Made by a program: the position numbers and the translations under genes
The notes under the pieces: generated by a model
Told to the model about the DNA's origin: nothing
The model's input: the letters and a program-made list of their open reading frames with translations, nothing else
Database searches by the model: none
NCBI RefSeq assembly: GCF_040412425.1
Contig: NC_089792.1
Coordinates: 23,290,309 to 23,354,308 of the forward strand
Direction of reading: 5' to 3'
DNA length: 64,000 bases
DNA from: Macrobrachium rosenbergii
Taxonomy: Eukaryota > Arthropoda > Malacostraca > Decapoda > Palaemonidae
Part shown: one piece after another, positions 37,601-51,700 of the stretch
How the letters are laid out: each line of letters opens with the position of its first letter
Numbering within the stretch: position 1 is the stretch's first letter

Positions 37601-37953
37601 ATCTCTCCTGCGGGACAGTCTAGTTCCTTTCTCATGAGGATGAGACTAAGATCAAATCTTTCCTGAGGACAGTCCAGTTCCTTTAGCATGAGGAGGAGAC
37701 TAAGATCAAATCTCTCCTGAGGAATAACCTAGTTCCTTTCTCATGAGGATGAGACTAAGATCAAATCTCTCCTGAGGGACAGTCCAGTTCCTTTAGCATG
37801 AGGAGGAGACTAAGATCAAATGTCTCCTGAGGGACAGTCTAGTTCCTTTAGCATGACGAGGAGACTAAGATCGAATCTCTCCTGAGGAATAGTCAAGTTC
37901 CTTTCGCATGAGGATGAGACTAGGATCAAATCTCTCCTGAGGGACAGTCTAGT
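34611..37953 (+). repeat. 55-bp minisatellite array, about 60 copies
   Basis: The consensus unit starts TCCTTTAGCATGAGGAGGAG and continues ACTAAGATCAAATCTCTCCT then GAGGGACAGTCTAGT (55 bases). About 3.34 kb of near head-to-tail copies gives roughly 60 units. Variants cluster in blocks: TTTCGCATG..ACTAACATC..CTGGAGGACAG (34.96-35.23, 35.49-35.66, 35.97-36.14 kb) and TTTCTCATGAGGATGAGAC (36.88-37.75 kb). Several units are shortened or scrambled (about 35280-35420, 36660-36800, 36920-36960, 37330-37385, 37565-37600). There are no spacers and no open frame through it. Confidence 0.98.
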
Positions 37954-40900
37954 TTATAAAGGAGGCCCTCAACCTGTCAAAAGACTTCAACTCTTACATA
38001 TCTCAGCTGATGAAGGAAATCACCCTCTGTATCCTGCCAACTGTGCCAAGAAAGAAAAGCTCAAAATCACTTTGTCAAGTTGAAAATGCTTCATTTAAGT
38101 GTGTTGTTATGAGACATTTCTATCTCTTCATGGGTAAGGGATGCCTTAATAATTTTCGTCGAACTGCAACTATAAAGACCCCTTGCTCAGGAAATCATCC
38201 AAGACTTGAAAAGTTTTGTAATTAAAGCCTGGGCTAGGAATTCTACGGCAGCAGTAGGATTGCAAATACATTTGCTCATCATACCTGAGCAAATGCAAAG
38301 CCAAACTAGTGCTTCAAACTGAAAATAATCACTGACATTTCAGAGGAACCAAACTTGGATTTAGTCACCTTTGCTGAAAAACAAATTAAAGATAGAAAAT
38401 AATAATTGCTAGCGATATGGTAAAACAATTAACATCTATTATTACAATATTGGCAGAAGAAAAGGTTTCTTTTCCTTTTTTTTTTTTAGGAAAGGCTAGA
38501 TGTATAATCTAAGAAAATTTTCCATTATTTATATAGAGCAAAATAGTCCTGTTGTAAATCTTATAGAAGAGTGATCAGTACTGACCCAATGATTACTTGT
38601 CTCTAAAACAACTAAAACTTCATCATTTAAATGAGCACTATTGCCATAAGTTTCAATAATTTACAGAGGAGAAACAGAAACCTTCATTAGCAATTACTCT
38701 TCAGTTACACTAATAAAAAAATTTCTTACAGTTCACAAGGACGCCCACCTTTTGAAATCCGTTCTCAATATTCTTAAACGGAGATGTTTTTAGGGCAACG
38801 TGAAAATGAGCTAAACTTCTTCGGTTCAAATCACTATCTTAACAACAAAGCATGGGATCAGGCACTACAATTAAACCATTTAAATGTTTCAAACTACATC
38901 ATCAGCGAAAAATTAAATAGGCTTGCTCTGAACTTCTAGAAATTGGATTTCGGATAAACTGAGTAATTCAATAAACAGATAATGTGTTTAAAGGGAAATC
39001 TATCATACACTTGCTGTTGTTATTCTCACTTCGTGATCAAAATACTAATATTTACTTGTCTGAAACACAAGAGTTCAAAAATATGATCTTTCTGCAAGAA
39101 AAGCAAGAAAACATCTTTTACGTTCCCAATGCGAGAGTTCTGGAAGATACAGTTTTGTAGAAATATTACTATGCCCATTTTTTCATTCTCGCCTGAAGGT
39201 ATTAAAATAAATTCTAAAGTCAAATTTCTTAGTTTTACAAACATCATAAACCAGTTTGAAGGGATATTATAAAATAAAGATAAACTGTAAGTGGCCGACG
39301 TACTACTCAGTACTTGAAATGGTTCAACTGCTTCACAATGCGTTCGAGTTTGTTTTAAAAGTCCCTCCACAAAACACAAGAGCTGAGTTCAAACGAATAA
39401 CTAAAGTGGTAGTTGTCTTAGTGAAAAGAAAATTCAGAGTAATTGCTAACACAAGATTGCAGTTTTTCTTCTTTTAAAAGAAATGCAAATTGTACAGACT
39501 TAACAAATAGATCTAAAGACTATCTACTTAAAAATTATTTTAAGTAATCAAAATATCTATTTAAATTATTCACGACAGTATTTGCATGATATGTACTACT
39601 TCTGTGAGGCTACAAACACTACAAGCAAAACAAATGAAATGTTTTGTATCAGGTGTTTACACGTTTTCAACTAATCAAACCATCCGAAGCTAATTCCTAA
39701 CACTAAGACTACTGTTCTAGCGACCCCGTATAGAAACGGGTCTAAGCTGAGAAGAAGACTATATCATAACTAGAACAACGATGTACCAACACTGCATAAA
39801 ACCCTTCTGGTTCTCAGCTCTAAACTGTCGAAGTGGTTCCAATCTCGTCAAAGGACCAAGGAGTACAAAAGTCAGACAGTGTTCTGTCGTGAAAAACTGA
39901 TACAGTGAAACGAGTGTACTGATTTTTTTTTTTTTGAAATTTTAAGATATATGGCAGTGGTGCTTCATCCTGTTCAATAAAAAATAAAACATTTTTTATG
40001 CACTAGGATGTTCCAAGAAAATGACCATGTTTCACTGAACTATACTAAAACGTTAGATTTAAATGAATCCTTTCTGTCCAAAACAATAATGAACTTAAAA
40101 TAAATGAGACACTGCTACAAAGAATGACCAAATTTGTTTCAACCAAACAGAAACTGTGTAAATGTAGACATGTTGCAGTTTCATTAACAGTTACTTAAAA
40201 ATAATTTGATACTGCAGCTGCTCTGAAATCACTGTAATACAGTTGATTTTTTTACACCTGTGATATTCAACTAGGTCAAATCCAGTTGGTCATGTATATT
40301 ATTGCCTATAATACATTCATAATGCCTGGGCTGTAAAGGAAACTTGTTCTCATGTTTCAACATTAAGTATAAATTAAATAAATAAGACAACCTTGTTTGA
40401 ATATTTCATATACTTGTTCATAAGTTACTGCGTAAAAGCAAACGACCACTTTGGAAAATTCACCAATTTATTATCAAAAACAAGAAAGTTTTCGACATTC
40501 GTTTCTGCAAGGGCTGAACAATCGTTATGATTTCAGTCACAGATTTCGGGCATAAGCTTCAATACTTTCCAAAAGGTAGTCCTCAGAAATTTTAACATTA
40601 CAGTTCAGTTTTAAAAACCTAAAGGGGCAGATGTCTTACTGTTATTGCACAGTTCGCAAATCAACACTTCAATTCTAGGTAATTTTAGGTTTAAGTAATT
40701 TTGAGTAACATACTATAAGTGATCAATTTCCTAATTTTGCTAAACTAAGCTATCAGTGTTTAAAGGATCAACTCAACTTTTATGTTCAGTCATTATCGTC
40801 TATTCAGATATATACGAAAATAAGATGACCAACATTTGGGACCTAAAAAAGCTAATAGTGTGCAGCACTAAAGCTATGCAAAAAAATTCAACTGACCTAG

Positions 40901-41419
40901 GACAAACATCAACATTTTTTATTTTTTTGTGTTTTTAAAATCTTCGGTTCATGAGTACTTGACCAAGTGTTCTTTTGTTGTGGTTTCCTTGGAATTTTAC
41001 TTATTGAAATATAATTAAAATGGTCTTAGACAGGCCTCCCTAATTTCACATTTGTATATTAAAGAAAGAGCTTTTGCCGTCAGATAAATGCTGTGATTTC
41101 TAGTCAACTATCAATTAATACTTGTTCACAAAGAACCCTCCCTCTCGACTCTAATGGAAAATTTTGGCTTTCCAAAACCATCAATCAAAGATAAAAAAAA
41201 AAGTGCTAAACTTTAAGGAAATCAGCACATATGGAAGCTGTTGTTAGGAAAGTGCATTTGATTCCATAACAGCCTGGACAACATCGCACCAGCTAAAAAA
41301 AAAAAAAAAAAAGCGACATCAATACTCATAACATAATTACATACAAGCGAGTCCTGTGCATTTATTCTTTCGTTTTAGTTTTCTGGTTTCTTCTTTTGTA
41401 GGACTGTTTTAGCCAAATG

Positions 41420-41422
<3 letters not shown>

Positions 41423-41481
<59 letters not shown>
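41423..41481. repeat. (AG)n microsatellite
   Basis: About 29 uninterrupted AG dinucleotides. Confidence 0.98.
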
Positions 41482-41485
<4 letters not shown>

Positions 41486-42710
41486 CTGGTAACTGTAAAC
41501 GTACTTGTATGTGCATTGATATTGCGATGAGTTATGACGCTACCTCAGAAACATAGGATTCTAGTGTGGTGCGTGGTCAGTTCACTGGATAAGCATATGG
41601 ACACAGAAATGCCTTCTCTGAACCATTTCAACAATGCCCGAACCAAAGGCTTAAACAACAGCGAAGAGGCGTCCGCTTAGCCGTCAATCATGTCAGCAAA
41701 GTTATCAACTGTCACAACGAACATCAAACCACTCTCTGAGAAACATGAGCTTTCACCCTTTGGCTGTTGAACAACGGACAACCAGTATTTTCCTCTGTTC
41801 TCTGAATTTTGGTTTTTGTAAGGGTTAGATTCTATTTTGTTTTTTTGTTCTTGAACAGAAGTTTTTCTGGTATGTTTTACTCTACTAGTTATTTCTGTTA
41901 TGATTAGGTTTCTCTGTCGATCGCGTTATCGTAACTAGCTATCCTTGGTAGAATAAGATGATGCGGGCCTCTGCCCATTCTTGGCCATGTTGATACTCCC
42001 GATTAATTTGTCCATTCAGAAATACTCAATCGAAGATTGGCATTAGTAAACAATTTCCTTTACTAAATATTAAATAAATGACACATACTCTTTTAGGCTT
42101 CAATGACTGCTGTTTCAAATTAATGCCTACAATTGTCTTTAGTATCACTTGTAAGATTAATACAGTTTATCAAGTCAACTTGGGCTTCCATTTCCACATT
42201 TTTCATTATCTGTGCGGATCTAGGTTCTAAAGAATTTACGGGGACAAGGGAACATTATATATTAATTCTTAATAGTAGTTTAGTTCAGTTGTTTTGATTT
42301 TCCTAATATGTAAGATCAATGTAGCTCAGGAATAATTTCATGGAAATTGATATATCACCATATTTTTCAAAAACTATCCCCTTCAAATTCCTTGTTCTGT
42401 AGTCTCACAACGGTCTTCCTGTACTAGGAATATTCCCTGACTTCTTAAGAGCTTCCAGTTTTGGGCCTTATACCACGTGTGTTCTGATCACATCGTTGTC
42501 TACTACACGTCAAACGCAGGTCACTTCAACAAATATTCATCTTTTCCTAGGGCCATTGGTTTTCGGTATTTTGTTTTTTAAATGGAATACTTCCCAGAGA
42601 GAAGTTTCCCTCACCGAGTACATACAGTACAAGAAGATCAGATTTTAACGAACCAAGACAGTGACCACGGCTTTTAGAGTTAATACATTAGTCTCTTTTT
42701 AATGAATTAA

Positions 42711-42794
42711 ATACTATATAGTGTTGCTATCAATTGACAAGAGTTTCTCCATCTGGAGAAACCCTTTTTCGTTGACGGCAACACTATATACTAT
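42711..42794. repeat. 84-base inverted repeat with 40-base arms and a 4-base loop
   Basis: The left arm ATACTATATAGTGTTGCTAT... and the reverse complement of the right arm ATAGTATATAGTGTTGCCGT... agree at about 31 of 40 positions. There is a perfect 13-base outer block (TATATAGTGTTGC) and a perfect 7-base inner block (TTTCTCC) around the loop ATCT. It may be a short MITE or an RNA hairpin; nothing in the sequence decides between them. Confidence 0.75.
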
Positions 42795-44704
42795 CAGTCA
42801 GTTGACTAGTTCATTGCTGAAGGACTTAAATCTTGAAAGAGAGAGCAAGGGCTCCTGGTTTTAAACAGTCCAGATGAAGGAAACCTTGGTTCCGGCAACA
42901 AAGAGTTGGACTTTTCACCTCTGAATACCTGGATTTTGATGGGAAACTGAAATTCGTGCATTGGCATGAAGAGAACCAGTTTGATTTCTTCCTACCAGAC
43001 ATTCCAGTTCTGCTAATCTATCAATAAAGAGGGGACTTATAGAAAATATATGATGGGGAGGGTAAATCCATGCCATAGCTGGCCAGAAAACATTGTCAGC
43101 ATTTCTGAGTGGATTGGCTGTCCCAACTATCCAGTTGCTGTCAGGAGTAAAGAGTATTCTTATGTCCTTCCTTCAACATTTTCTTTTTATGCAGGTGGAA
43201 AGGGCGAATATTCACTGCGGAATTAACTGAAATGTCGACTGCTCTCTGGGATGGAGGTACATGATGTGATCTGCATGTATGCGCACGTAAGAGGTGGTCA
43301 GAAGTTATTTTAACATGGAGGAATGAGTGTCTTGTTAATAAAACAATTTATAACCAGGTTATTTAGTGCCCTATTATTGGCAGAGTCACCTCCTGTTGTA
43401 GTAAGGTAAACTATGACTGCTAAAGAGTAGAGCACCATACCTTCTGTCGAGACAGATTTGTAATCATCTACTGACCTAACCTGTCCACAACAAAGCAACT
43501 TTGCCAACACGTTTGTCGTTAAGTGCAATGGAAATTTTAATTGGCTCCATTATCCATTTGACCAAAGAACTGGACTGATTTTTTTTATAATGAATCCAAG
43601 TTTTAGTGTTTAGACTAATGAACAATTGGTTACCCAAGGAAACTGGAAGACCTCGTACCAAAAGTAGGACTTTGAGTCCTCAGAGACGGTGTTCTTGGCA
43701 CAATTCATCAACCTGTGTCTCAGCTCTTCATACTGTTAAGAATTTTATTCTTTCTAAAGAACTACATAGATTCTTCATCCCACAGAATATGTTAGGGTTT
43801 CAATGACAAGTGTTTTCAAGGAGTTCCAACATCAACCACTTTAACCAAGACCATGAGAATTAAATCTAGATTGCATCTACAGTATATATCTGAATTGTTT
43901 CTTTATACAAATCTGAATAAACCAAACGAAGGCCAGTATAGTTTTACTAATATGGAATGGTTTTTGCTCCTTATGGGGCTCTCTGAGGGCATGCCAGGGC
44001 TCAAATGCTTATCCTTTGAAGAATGACCAATGTATGCTGTTAAGGGATTCAAAGTTACATTTCTTTATTTTCTCAGATTTAGATATTCCTAACGTTCTCA
44101 ATTATTCTAAGGCTGACACGTCTTTACCATATGTTTCTTTCTTGAGCATATATGTAGGCTAGTACACATGATGCTCTCGATTTGTGATCAAGATCACACA
44201 GGATGTCAGGCTTGTGGGACCTGGGATATTCAGTTTCCTCTTAAAAACTTACCACTCACTTTTCCTTTCAAAAAACGACAATCCAATTCTCTCATGATTT
44301 TAATTTGATTTCCGTTAAAACCAAATACATAACCCACGGTTGAATTTATGATATGGAACATATTTCAAGTCATTTTCATACTTTTCCATGATAACAAAAT
44401 ATTTGCTCATTTTCTATAGCTTTACAATTGGATATATCAACAAAATTCCCTTTAGGACTACAAAATGTTTATACATAAATTTGCTGTACAGGTCTTATGA
44501 ATTCCCAAACGAGTATTTCCTATTTTGACTATATAAATACTAACTCCACGAACACTGAAAAATAACTTGAAATTACTACACGCATAGTAGTTATAAGTGG
44601 TAGCTAAAACATGGAAGTGGACAACACCTATCATTAAAGAAAGTCCGTGACATTAATTAATGAGAAAATCTTCTTATATAAATCAGAAACATGAGGATAC
44701 TTAC

Positions 44705-44788
44705 CCCAAATTCCACTACCAAGGAATCGATGATGGAGCCAATCACCGTAATGAAGTCAAAAATATTCCAACGGTCCTTGAAAAAATT
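44705..44788 (-). CDS. cac: CaV2 calcium channel alpha-1, IVS3 exon
   Basis: An 84-base, phase-0 exon of 28 codons encodes [20 protein letters not shown] followed by DSLVVEFG. This is segment IVS3 of the voltage-sensor domain, including the conserved WNxFDFxTVxGS motif. The acceptor is TCTTTTTCAAG before base 44788 and the donor GTAAGT follows 44705. It joins directly to ENFINVGF of the exon at 18833-18949, across an intron of about 25.8 kb. It is the most upstream coding exon found; the exon with IVS1-S2 was not located in 44789-64000. The short outer loop after S3 (VVEFG-ENF) agrees with the insect cacophony form I recall. Confidence 0.94.
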
Positions 44789-45649
44789 CTTGAAAAAGAT
44801 AAACAACAAATTAGAAAAATCCCTTGATTAATCGCGTTAAAGCATATACGCACACATATTCATACGCTTAATAAACAATCACAGTATATATGTATTATAC
44901 CATATATGCTGAATTTTTAAGCACATATGCATATGTATGCACGTATGATAGATTTGTTTGTGAAGGTACACAAACTTATATATTGTGTGCTGTTTATGCT
45001 ATGAACGATTACTATTTTGAGATTAATATACCTTACTTTCTATATATTGTATATAATGAAATTGATTAAGCATCCAAAATGGGATATTTTTTTTCCAGCA
45101 CTGAAGCAAGTTGCCATGATGACAAAAGTGATCACAACTGTAAATACTGGTTTGTACAGGAATTACTTAACCGAAAACAAATTCTTATGAGCTATTTTAC
45201 ATATAAAATACTTTCTACACTAATTGTTTGTATGCAATTGCTACATCTACTATAAAAAATACTGAAGAAAAAAAAAAAGAAAGAAATCAGGACAGCTTGT
45301 AAATGCTACAAGGCAAGATTGTATATAACAATAAAGAATTAATTGAACATTGTATATCAATATATTTTTTTTCCATTAAATTTCTTATCAGTTGTACAGA
45401 CAAGAAGATGCAGATTTTGTGAAGGTAGTTTGGAGAAAACTTTCCATGTCATGATGCACTTAAATTAAGGATACCATAAGAAAGAGAAGTGAAATAAGTA
45501 AGGGTGTATTGAGGTTAGAGCATTAGCATCGGTGGGTCACAAGTTAAGAATGGGGTAAGCACTGTATTTCAATGGCTGATGGAATGTAATGACACATCAG
45601 TAATGTTGACGATAAGGACGATGAGGATGATGATGACAGATGACCCTGC

Positions 45650-45701
<52 letters not shown>

Positions 45702-45702
45702 G
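45650..45702. repeat. (AAT)n microsatellite
   Basis: About 17 uninterrupted ATA/AAT units, preceded by a GATGAT-rich stretch at 45609-45640. Confidence 0.97.
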
Positions 45703-48700
45703 GTATGACTATCATTACCACAAAATTTAGGTAAAAACACAACAAATGTGAATTGTAAAAAAAAAAATGTGATTAAACCGCTTCTTATATGTGCATAAAT
45801 GTATTTCTATACTCTGAAACACACGAAAGAAATGTTGAGTATCCTACAGGGTAACAGACTTTTGAAGTTCTAGAGTGTAAATCACACTAAAACATAATGA
45901 ATACAACTAAGGATGAAACTGGTACCTGAAATTCTTATGAACATTAAGACCTTCCACTCAAACGTTCTCGTGAAAAACAAAAGAAATGTCTTTCTGCACA
46001 CCAAGAATATAACAATATATTACCATTCAAATTATTCCACACCCCAAAAGTTATACTGTGTGGCCCTAACAAGGACCCAGACTAGGTCTAGTTAATACTA
46101 GTTAATAACTGTGTAGAGGAAAAACTGCAGTGTCAAGTAAACTATGGGACCAGCATTACAACAGGATAAAGCTGCTTAACTCTCTTCATCAGAAATTTGA
46201 CGTCTGAAAGGTCCTTTTCTCCTCTGTACAAGAAAGAGTTTACTTGACACCTTTTATATACGTTATTTACATTGTTCTTAGGATACAACTGCAAATCTTT
46301 TATCAATAATAATTTACATTCGAAATCCTTACGAATTATGCTTACCAATGATTTGGTTACACTGTAGTATTTTACAACAAACGAAATACAGTAATATTTA
46401 ACCATGTAACTCTTTATCATTCGAATTGTATCCGTAAATCAGTCGCTATGTTTGAACTGAAAACATGATTTCACGGATGGCAAGTCATTCAATAAACTAT
46501 CTGCGCAGTTGGTAGACGTAGGAGCAAAACATGTGGCCATACATTAGAGTCTTTCACTGCTAACTCTTAACATCTTAATATTGCATTGCTTATACAAATC
46601 CCATTCTCTTCACTGAAAGTAAAGTAATCATATACACTATGCCCTTTTCATGGGATGTCCTCTATCCAAAAGCTTATTATCTATAATAAAATTTTGTAAG
46701 ATCTAATTCTAACCATATCTGTTATTTGTAACTAAAGATGAGTTGTACTGTAATGCAGTACAAATAATGAAGGAAACCTCTGCTGATGGTAATTCCTTTT
46801 TGGCAGTTTAAAGGCATACACTCATTGACAAACTTTGTTCCAACAAAATATTTACATTTGCAATAAATTTATAAAGCCATCATTTGAACTGGGGACATTT
46901 CTTGTCTTTCTTCTTACAATTCCATGCAGATACATACATACAAAATTCACTTCACATTAAGCATTTCCATTTATTACCATATCTCGACATACTTTCCTAT
47001 GTACAAATACATCGTTTCACTTTGCTATCATTTACTCTGACAATCAGCAAACTTCCCAGTGAAGATTCACGAAAGAAAGACTGTGCCCCAACTATAAAGT
47101 GTTGCCTTGAACGAAATACCCACACCATAAAATTTAAACATATAGGAAATATGTCTTAGTATTCAAATCTAGAAAATATTCTAAGTCAAGTACAATTTTT
47201 ATCCTACAGTAAAATCTTTACAGCATTTGGGTCCTAGTCATTCGACGGAAGGCATGTATAAGTTTAATTTTTCAGCTACCAAAACAAAAAGAAATTAAAA
47301 AAAACACACTGACTAAATGTTAAATGTTATGAACTCCCTATAATAGCAACGTAAGTAAGGAAACAAAATTTCCATCGAACAAAGCAAGTGTTTTCTTGTA
47401 GAACTATTCTCATTTCACTATAACAAAGAAGGCTAATAACATTAGGCGATTTATATGCTTTTACATTTTACGCATGAAAGAACTTGTAACTTGCTTTTCC
47501 TGTTGAAAGAAAGTGAGTTTGTTCACGAGTGCAAATGAGTCTTTGGCGCGCTATTTGTAGTGTTCATTTTGTATTGAAATAGTTCTTTGAACACTTCACC
47601 TTGTCTCATTTCAGAGATCCACATCTTCAAATGTTCACTGCCTGGTCTTCCTGATGTATTTCTAAATTTCTTTTCTCCTGGATGAATATTTCGGGAACTT
47701 GTTCTACTTCTAATGCACAATACACACTGCCAAATTCCGAATTTTTTTTTCACTTAGGAAAGTAAATTCATTACCAGTCATGAGGAAATCTTATAGAAAA
47801 TCTTATTTTTCCGTGAATTTTTCACTAGTGTGTATCAAAATACAAGCACCAAATGCAACTGGTTTCACCAATTACAAAATTTACGTTGAAGCTGTTGACA
47901 TGACAAGACGTACCTATAAACAGGATTCCCTAGACAAGAGCCCCAGGAAACTTGAAGCGTTGGCACAATGAAGTGTTATATTGCATGTCTTTTACTCCGA
48001 AGACTGACCTGTATCTCTTCATTAGAACTTGCTTTAGTTGGCTATTAATAATCATGTTGAACCTTGAGCTACAGCAAAAGAAAAACAGAACTAAAAATCA
48101 TGAATAAACCATCTCTTTGATTTTTCTTTCTTGGAGTCGTGAAGAAGTAGTCTTTGAAGAAGGAAGACAGACATTTCACAGGACTTTTGATTGAAGGATG
48201 TTCTGGTTATAATTGAGAGTACCAACCTGCCCTTTAAACCTAAAAACATTTCATAGTCTAAATGTGTTTAATCTATCAGTTTCTGAATCCAGGAAAAGAG
48301 GAAATTGATAACAGCTTTGTCACTGCACATGGAGAGGCGCGAGAATATAAATCTTATGCAGAAACTGACTTGTAGGACTTGAAGATCACGTCCTACGATT
48401 AGAAAAAAAAGTTGGTCTTAGGGAGCATTAACAGGCTTGTATCCCCATTTAGAAAGCCAGAAGAACATGAAGGACAGGAGGTAATGTTATACAATCCTCC
48501 CTTCCAGGAACCTAGATCTTTGTCATGCACTCTTGGACAAAGAACTTATTGACAAAATGTCTTTATTACTGATTCAAAAATCTTTTATTTTGAATGTAGG
48601 TTTCGCTACTTATGTTTGTTAAAGCGTCTCCATCACCATCATCACTAACCGAACTTATAGAACATCAAATGGAACAACCCTAAAAATTTAGTTGCCTTAC

Positions 48701-51700
48701 AAAGAAGGCACCCGCAGTATAAAATAGTCTTTGATGAAAATAGAGAAAACAAAAAATCAAACGAAAAAAAATACAGATGAACTTTATCATACGCGAAAAC
48801 CAATCTACTTGAATTCATGGTACATGTCCTTTTAAGGCATTTCCATATTCCCTAGGAAACTTATGACTACCAGCATTAAAAATACAGCAACGAAGGCTGA
48901 TCCACAGAGAGAACTCATAGGAAGTGAAAGGCCTCTTGGTGTTATGAAAAGAGTTGCTCATACTCATTCCTCAGGCACAAGTGTCATGGATACTAGTGCT
49001 AGCTCCCTGTTATAAAAACAGATTAAGGAAGGCAGCAAAACTGGGAGAAAAAAAGGAAGTCTAGTATGGAAGATCAATATCCCAGAAGGAGGCTGACATC
49101 GAGACAAGAGCAATGTTCAATTAATACCAGAATAAACATTAAAACATGTGACATTAGTATCATCAACTCTGAAGGCATAGGACTTAAGAAACAATACCTA
49201 GGAGTAGTTTCCTAGCAGCATTAATTGAAATATTTCGCAAATACTGTACAAAAACATTTTAAAGTTTAAGTTATGATTTCTTTGATAATGGACTTTTGAT
49301 GTTAAGGGATATCCCCGTCTACAAAAAGAATCAACTGTTGAGGAATTTCTCTGTACTTGTCGTCCTTATGACATGGGTTACACTCTATTTCACATATATT
49401 TCAAAAATAAAAAAAAACACACGCTCCATTTTGACGAAACCTTACATAACCTTACAACAATGTTGACACAAGTGTACAACGCATCTTCAAGATCAATAAT
49501 GATAAACCGTTCGGGTGCAAAGCTGATTAAATGTAATCAGATAGGTACTAGCCTCCACTTTCATATCTTCATGAATTAAAGTTAGAGTCGGGAGTGAAAA
49601 AGACGGGACTTTCCCTAATGTTAGGTTTTGCTGATTATTACCATCACTTTGCCAGCTTAAGCAGCTATTCAACGCAGTTTGTCTGCTTCCCAGGTAATAT
49701 GGCATATGTAAAAATAAGAGGTCTGTGATTCATAAGAGCACAAAGTCATCTTCCAAGCAAGGTATGAAAGTACAGTATTTGTTTGTGAAAACAAATAATC
49801 TTTTCTCTTTCTAGGTTTCCTCTTTCTTCTGCAAACTTTAGAAGACTCTTTAAAGCCATGATATTTTGCATATACCATGAAATGTAAAGTGGTGTCTACA
49901 AAAGTTAACTGTTATTGACAATACCCGACATTATCATTCCAAGTTATCACGTTTTAGATCACAGGCTGTTTTGTAAACAAAAATACCTTTTTCAAATCCT
50001 GTAACTAGAAATGTTAACAAATATTTTCTACTATCATTTGTTTTCAATTTCTATATGTTGAAAGTATAAAAAACAAAATGTAGTGTACTCACCTTTTGGT
50101 GACTATTTGTTAAAACCCTCTATCCAGTGTGCCTACAACCTCAATTTACTTTGGGATCAATAAGGTTCTAAGCTAGTGATTAATGCTGACTACAGGGACA
50201 CTAAATCAAAGAGAAGAATAAAGTTAGCAAACTCATATGATGAAAAGTATTTTTCACGCAAAATATAAGTGTATATATAGTAAACCTGTATATTTAGCAA
50301 ATCTTTACAAGAAATATTTTGAAGCATACCCAGTATTCTAAAACTACAAAACTTGATGTTGGTCAAACACCTTGATGATATTTTCTTATTCCTGAGATGA
50401 TCATTAGCGAGGTTTTTATAAATTGTTTGCAGACTAAGTGCATTTGTCCCAAGCATTACATTTACAACGTTCTCACATGAGAACAATGAGCGTATACCTC
50501 TACCATACAAAAAGTAAGCAAAGTCTCAATTCCCTTTTTGTTTATCTTAAGTTGCAATGATGTTTTTAGAAAGATTTGGTTCCTTGCAACCTCTCTACTC
50601 AAAGGCTAAGTATATGTTCACATGGCTATCTCATAAAACAATGAAGTCATTAATAAAGAAAAGAAAATTTAGTACACTGCTCACACTCAACTAGCAAATA
50701 AACATTAATAAAAAACAAGACTCCCACATTTTAAAAGTGGCTTAAATTTTGCAACCTGTTGGGGTTCCACTCGATAAAACCACTGGTTTATTCGTTAGCG
50801 CATATTAACACATGAACCATACTGAATTTCAAGCGCTATACGAATCTCTGATGAAGATCCAGATAAAATCTGAAGATATTAACATATCTGCATGACATCA
50901 AAATACTAACGTCAAATTAAAAAATTATTTTTTTTATTTACATATTTCATACACACTGATCATTCATATGTGCCTACATTCGCGATCCTTTAATTTCTCT
51001 GGACACTGCAATCTTTTGTCTAACAGACAGACGAAGATTAGTACTACTACAGGGCATGTGCCACTAGAAGTCTCAAACTATTCAGTTACCTGCCTAATTT
51101 TTGTATTGTCTGGAAATAAGGCTGCAAGATCAACAGGGCTGAAAGGAGAGAACTTCCTAAGTGAATGACTGGTTTATGAGAAGAAACCAGTTTTGTTTCA
51201 TAAAAATTCATTTTCATGGCTACTCTATCATCCATATGTGCCCATGAGTTACTGAATGCTGTTGCTGTTAATTACGTTGACCGTATGCAAGCAGGGGTTC
51301 TTGCTTCTAGTGCAACTCATACCAGATGCTGATTGCCCAAGGGCGATGATCAAGACCTGCAGAATACAGAGGAGCACTTAAGGATTGGTATAGGTCAGGG
51401 CCCAAGGCTTTGGAAATTCAGACGTTCTGCAATGCTAGGATGCCTAATAATGAATGGATGAGAAGGTAAAACTTTTCCCATCACAACTTCCTGTTGTAAC
51501 CAGTAATTATCAAATCATATGTGAGTAAAATTCATTTGTTGAAACTTTGCAAAGGTCAACTGGACTGCTAGGTACCAGTATTTAAGATAGAAACTACATT
51601 TAATTCGTGTCTATCAGCTCATAAAGTAGAGAGGGCTCTGATCTCATAGACTAGAAAAGAACTCTTTCCAGCATTGCTTCGCCTCCTGCCACACTGTTGC

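Larger units (their letters stand above)
18950..44704 (-). other. 25.8-kb intron of the channel gene, repeat-rich
   Basis: The largest intron in the window lies between IVS3 and IVS4. It holds a T/C-rich unidentified block (20.4-24.6 kb), a decayed Gypsy-type gag, a compound AT array, a foldback MITE, the 55-bp tandem array, a (GA)n array and a long hairpin, each listed separately. I see nothing identifiable in 18950-20400, 25700-26870, 27130-28769, 28932-34600 (several short open frames without motifs), 37960-41420 and 42800-44700. No alternative IVS3 or IVS4 exon was seen. Confidence 0.7.

Noticed and set aside
34611..37953. CRISPR-like array
   Set aside because: The units are contiguous 55-bp copies without unique spacers, in a eukaryotic intron; this is a minisatellite.
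50040..50110. Candidate IVS2 exon ending at a GTGAGT donor near 50089
   Set aside because: The translation before the donor contains stops and no channel-like hydrophobic segment.
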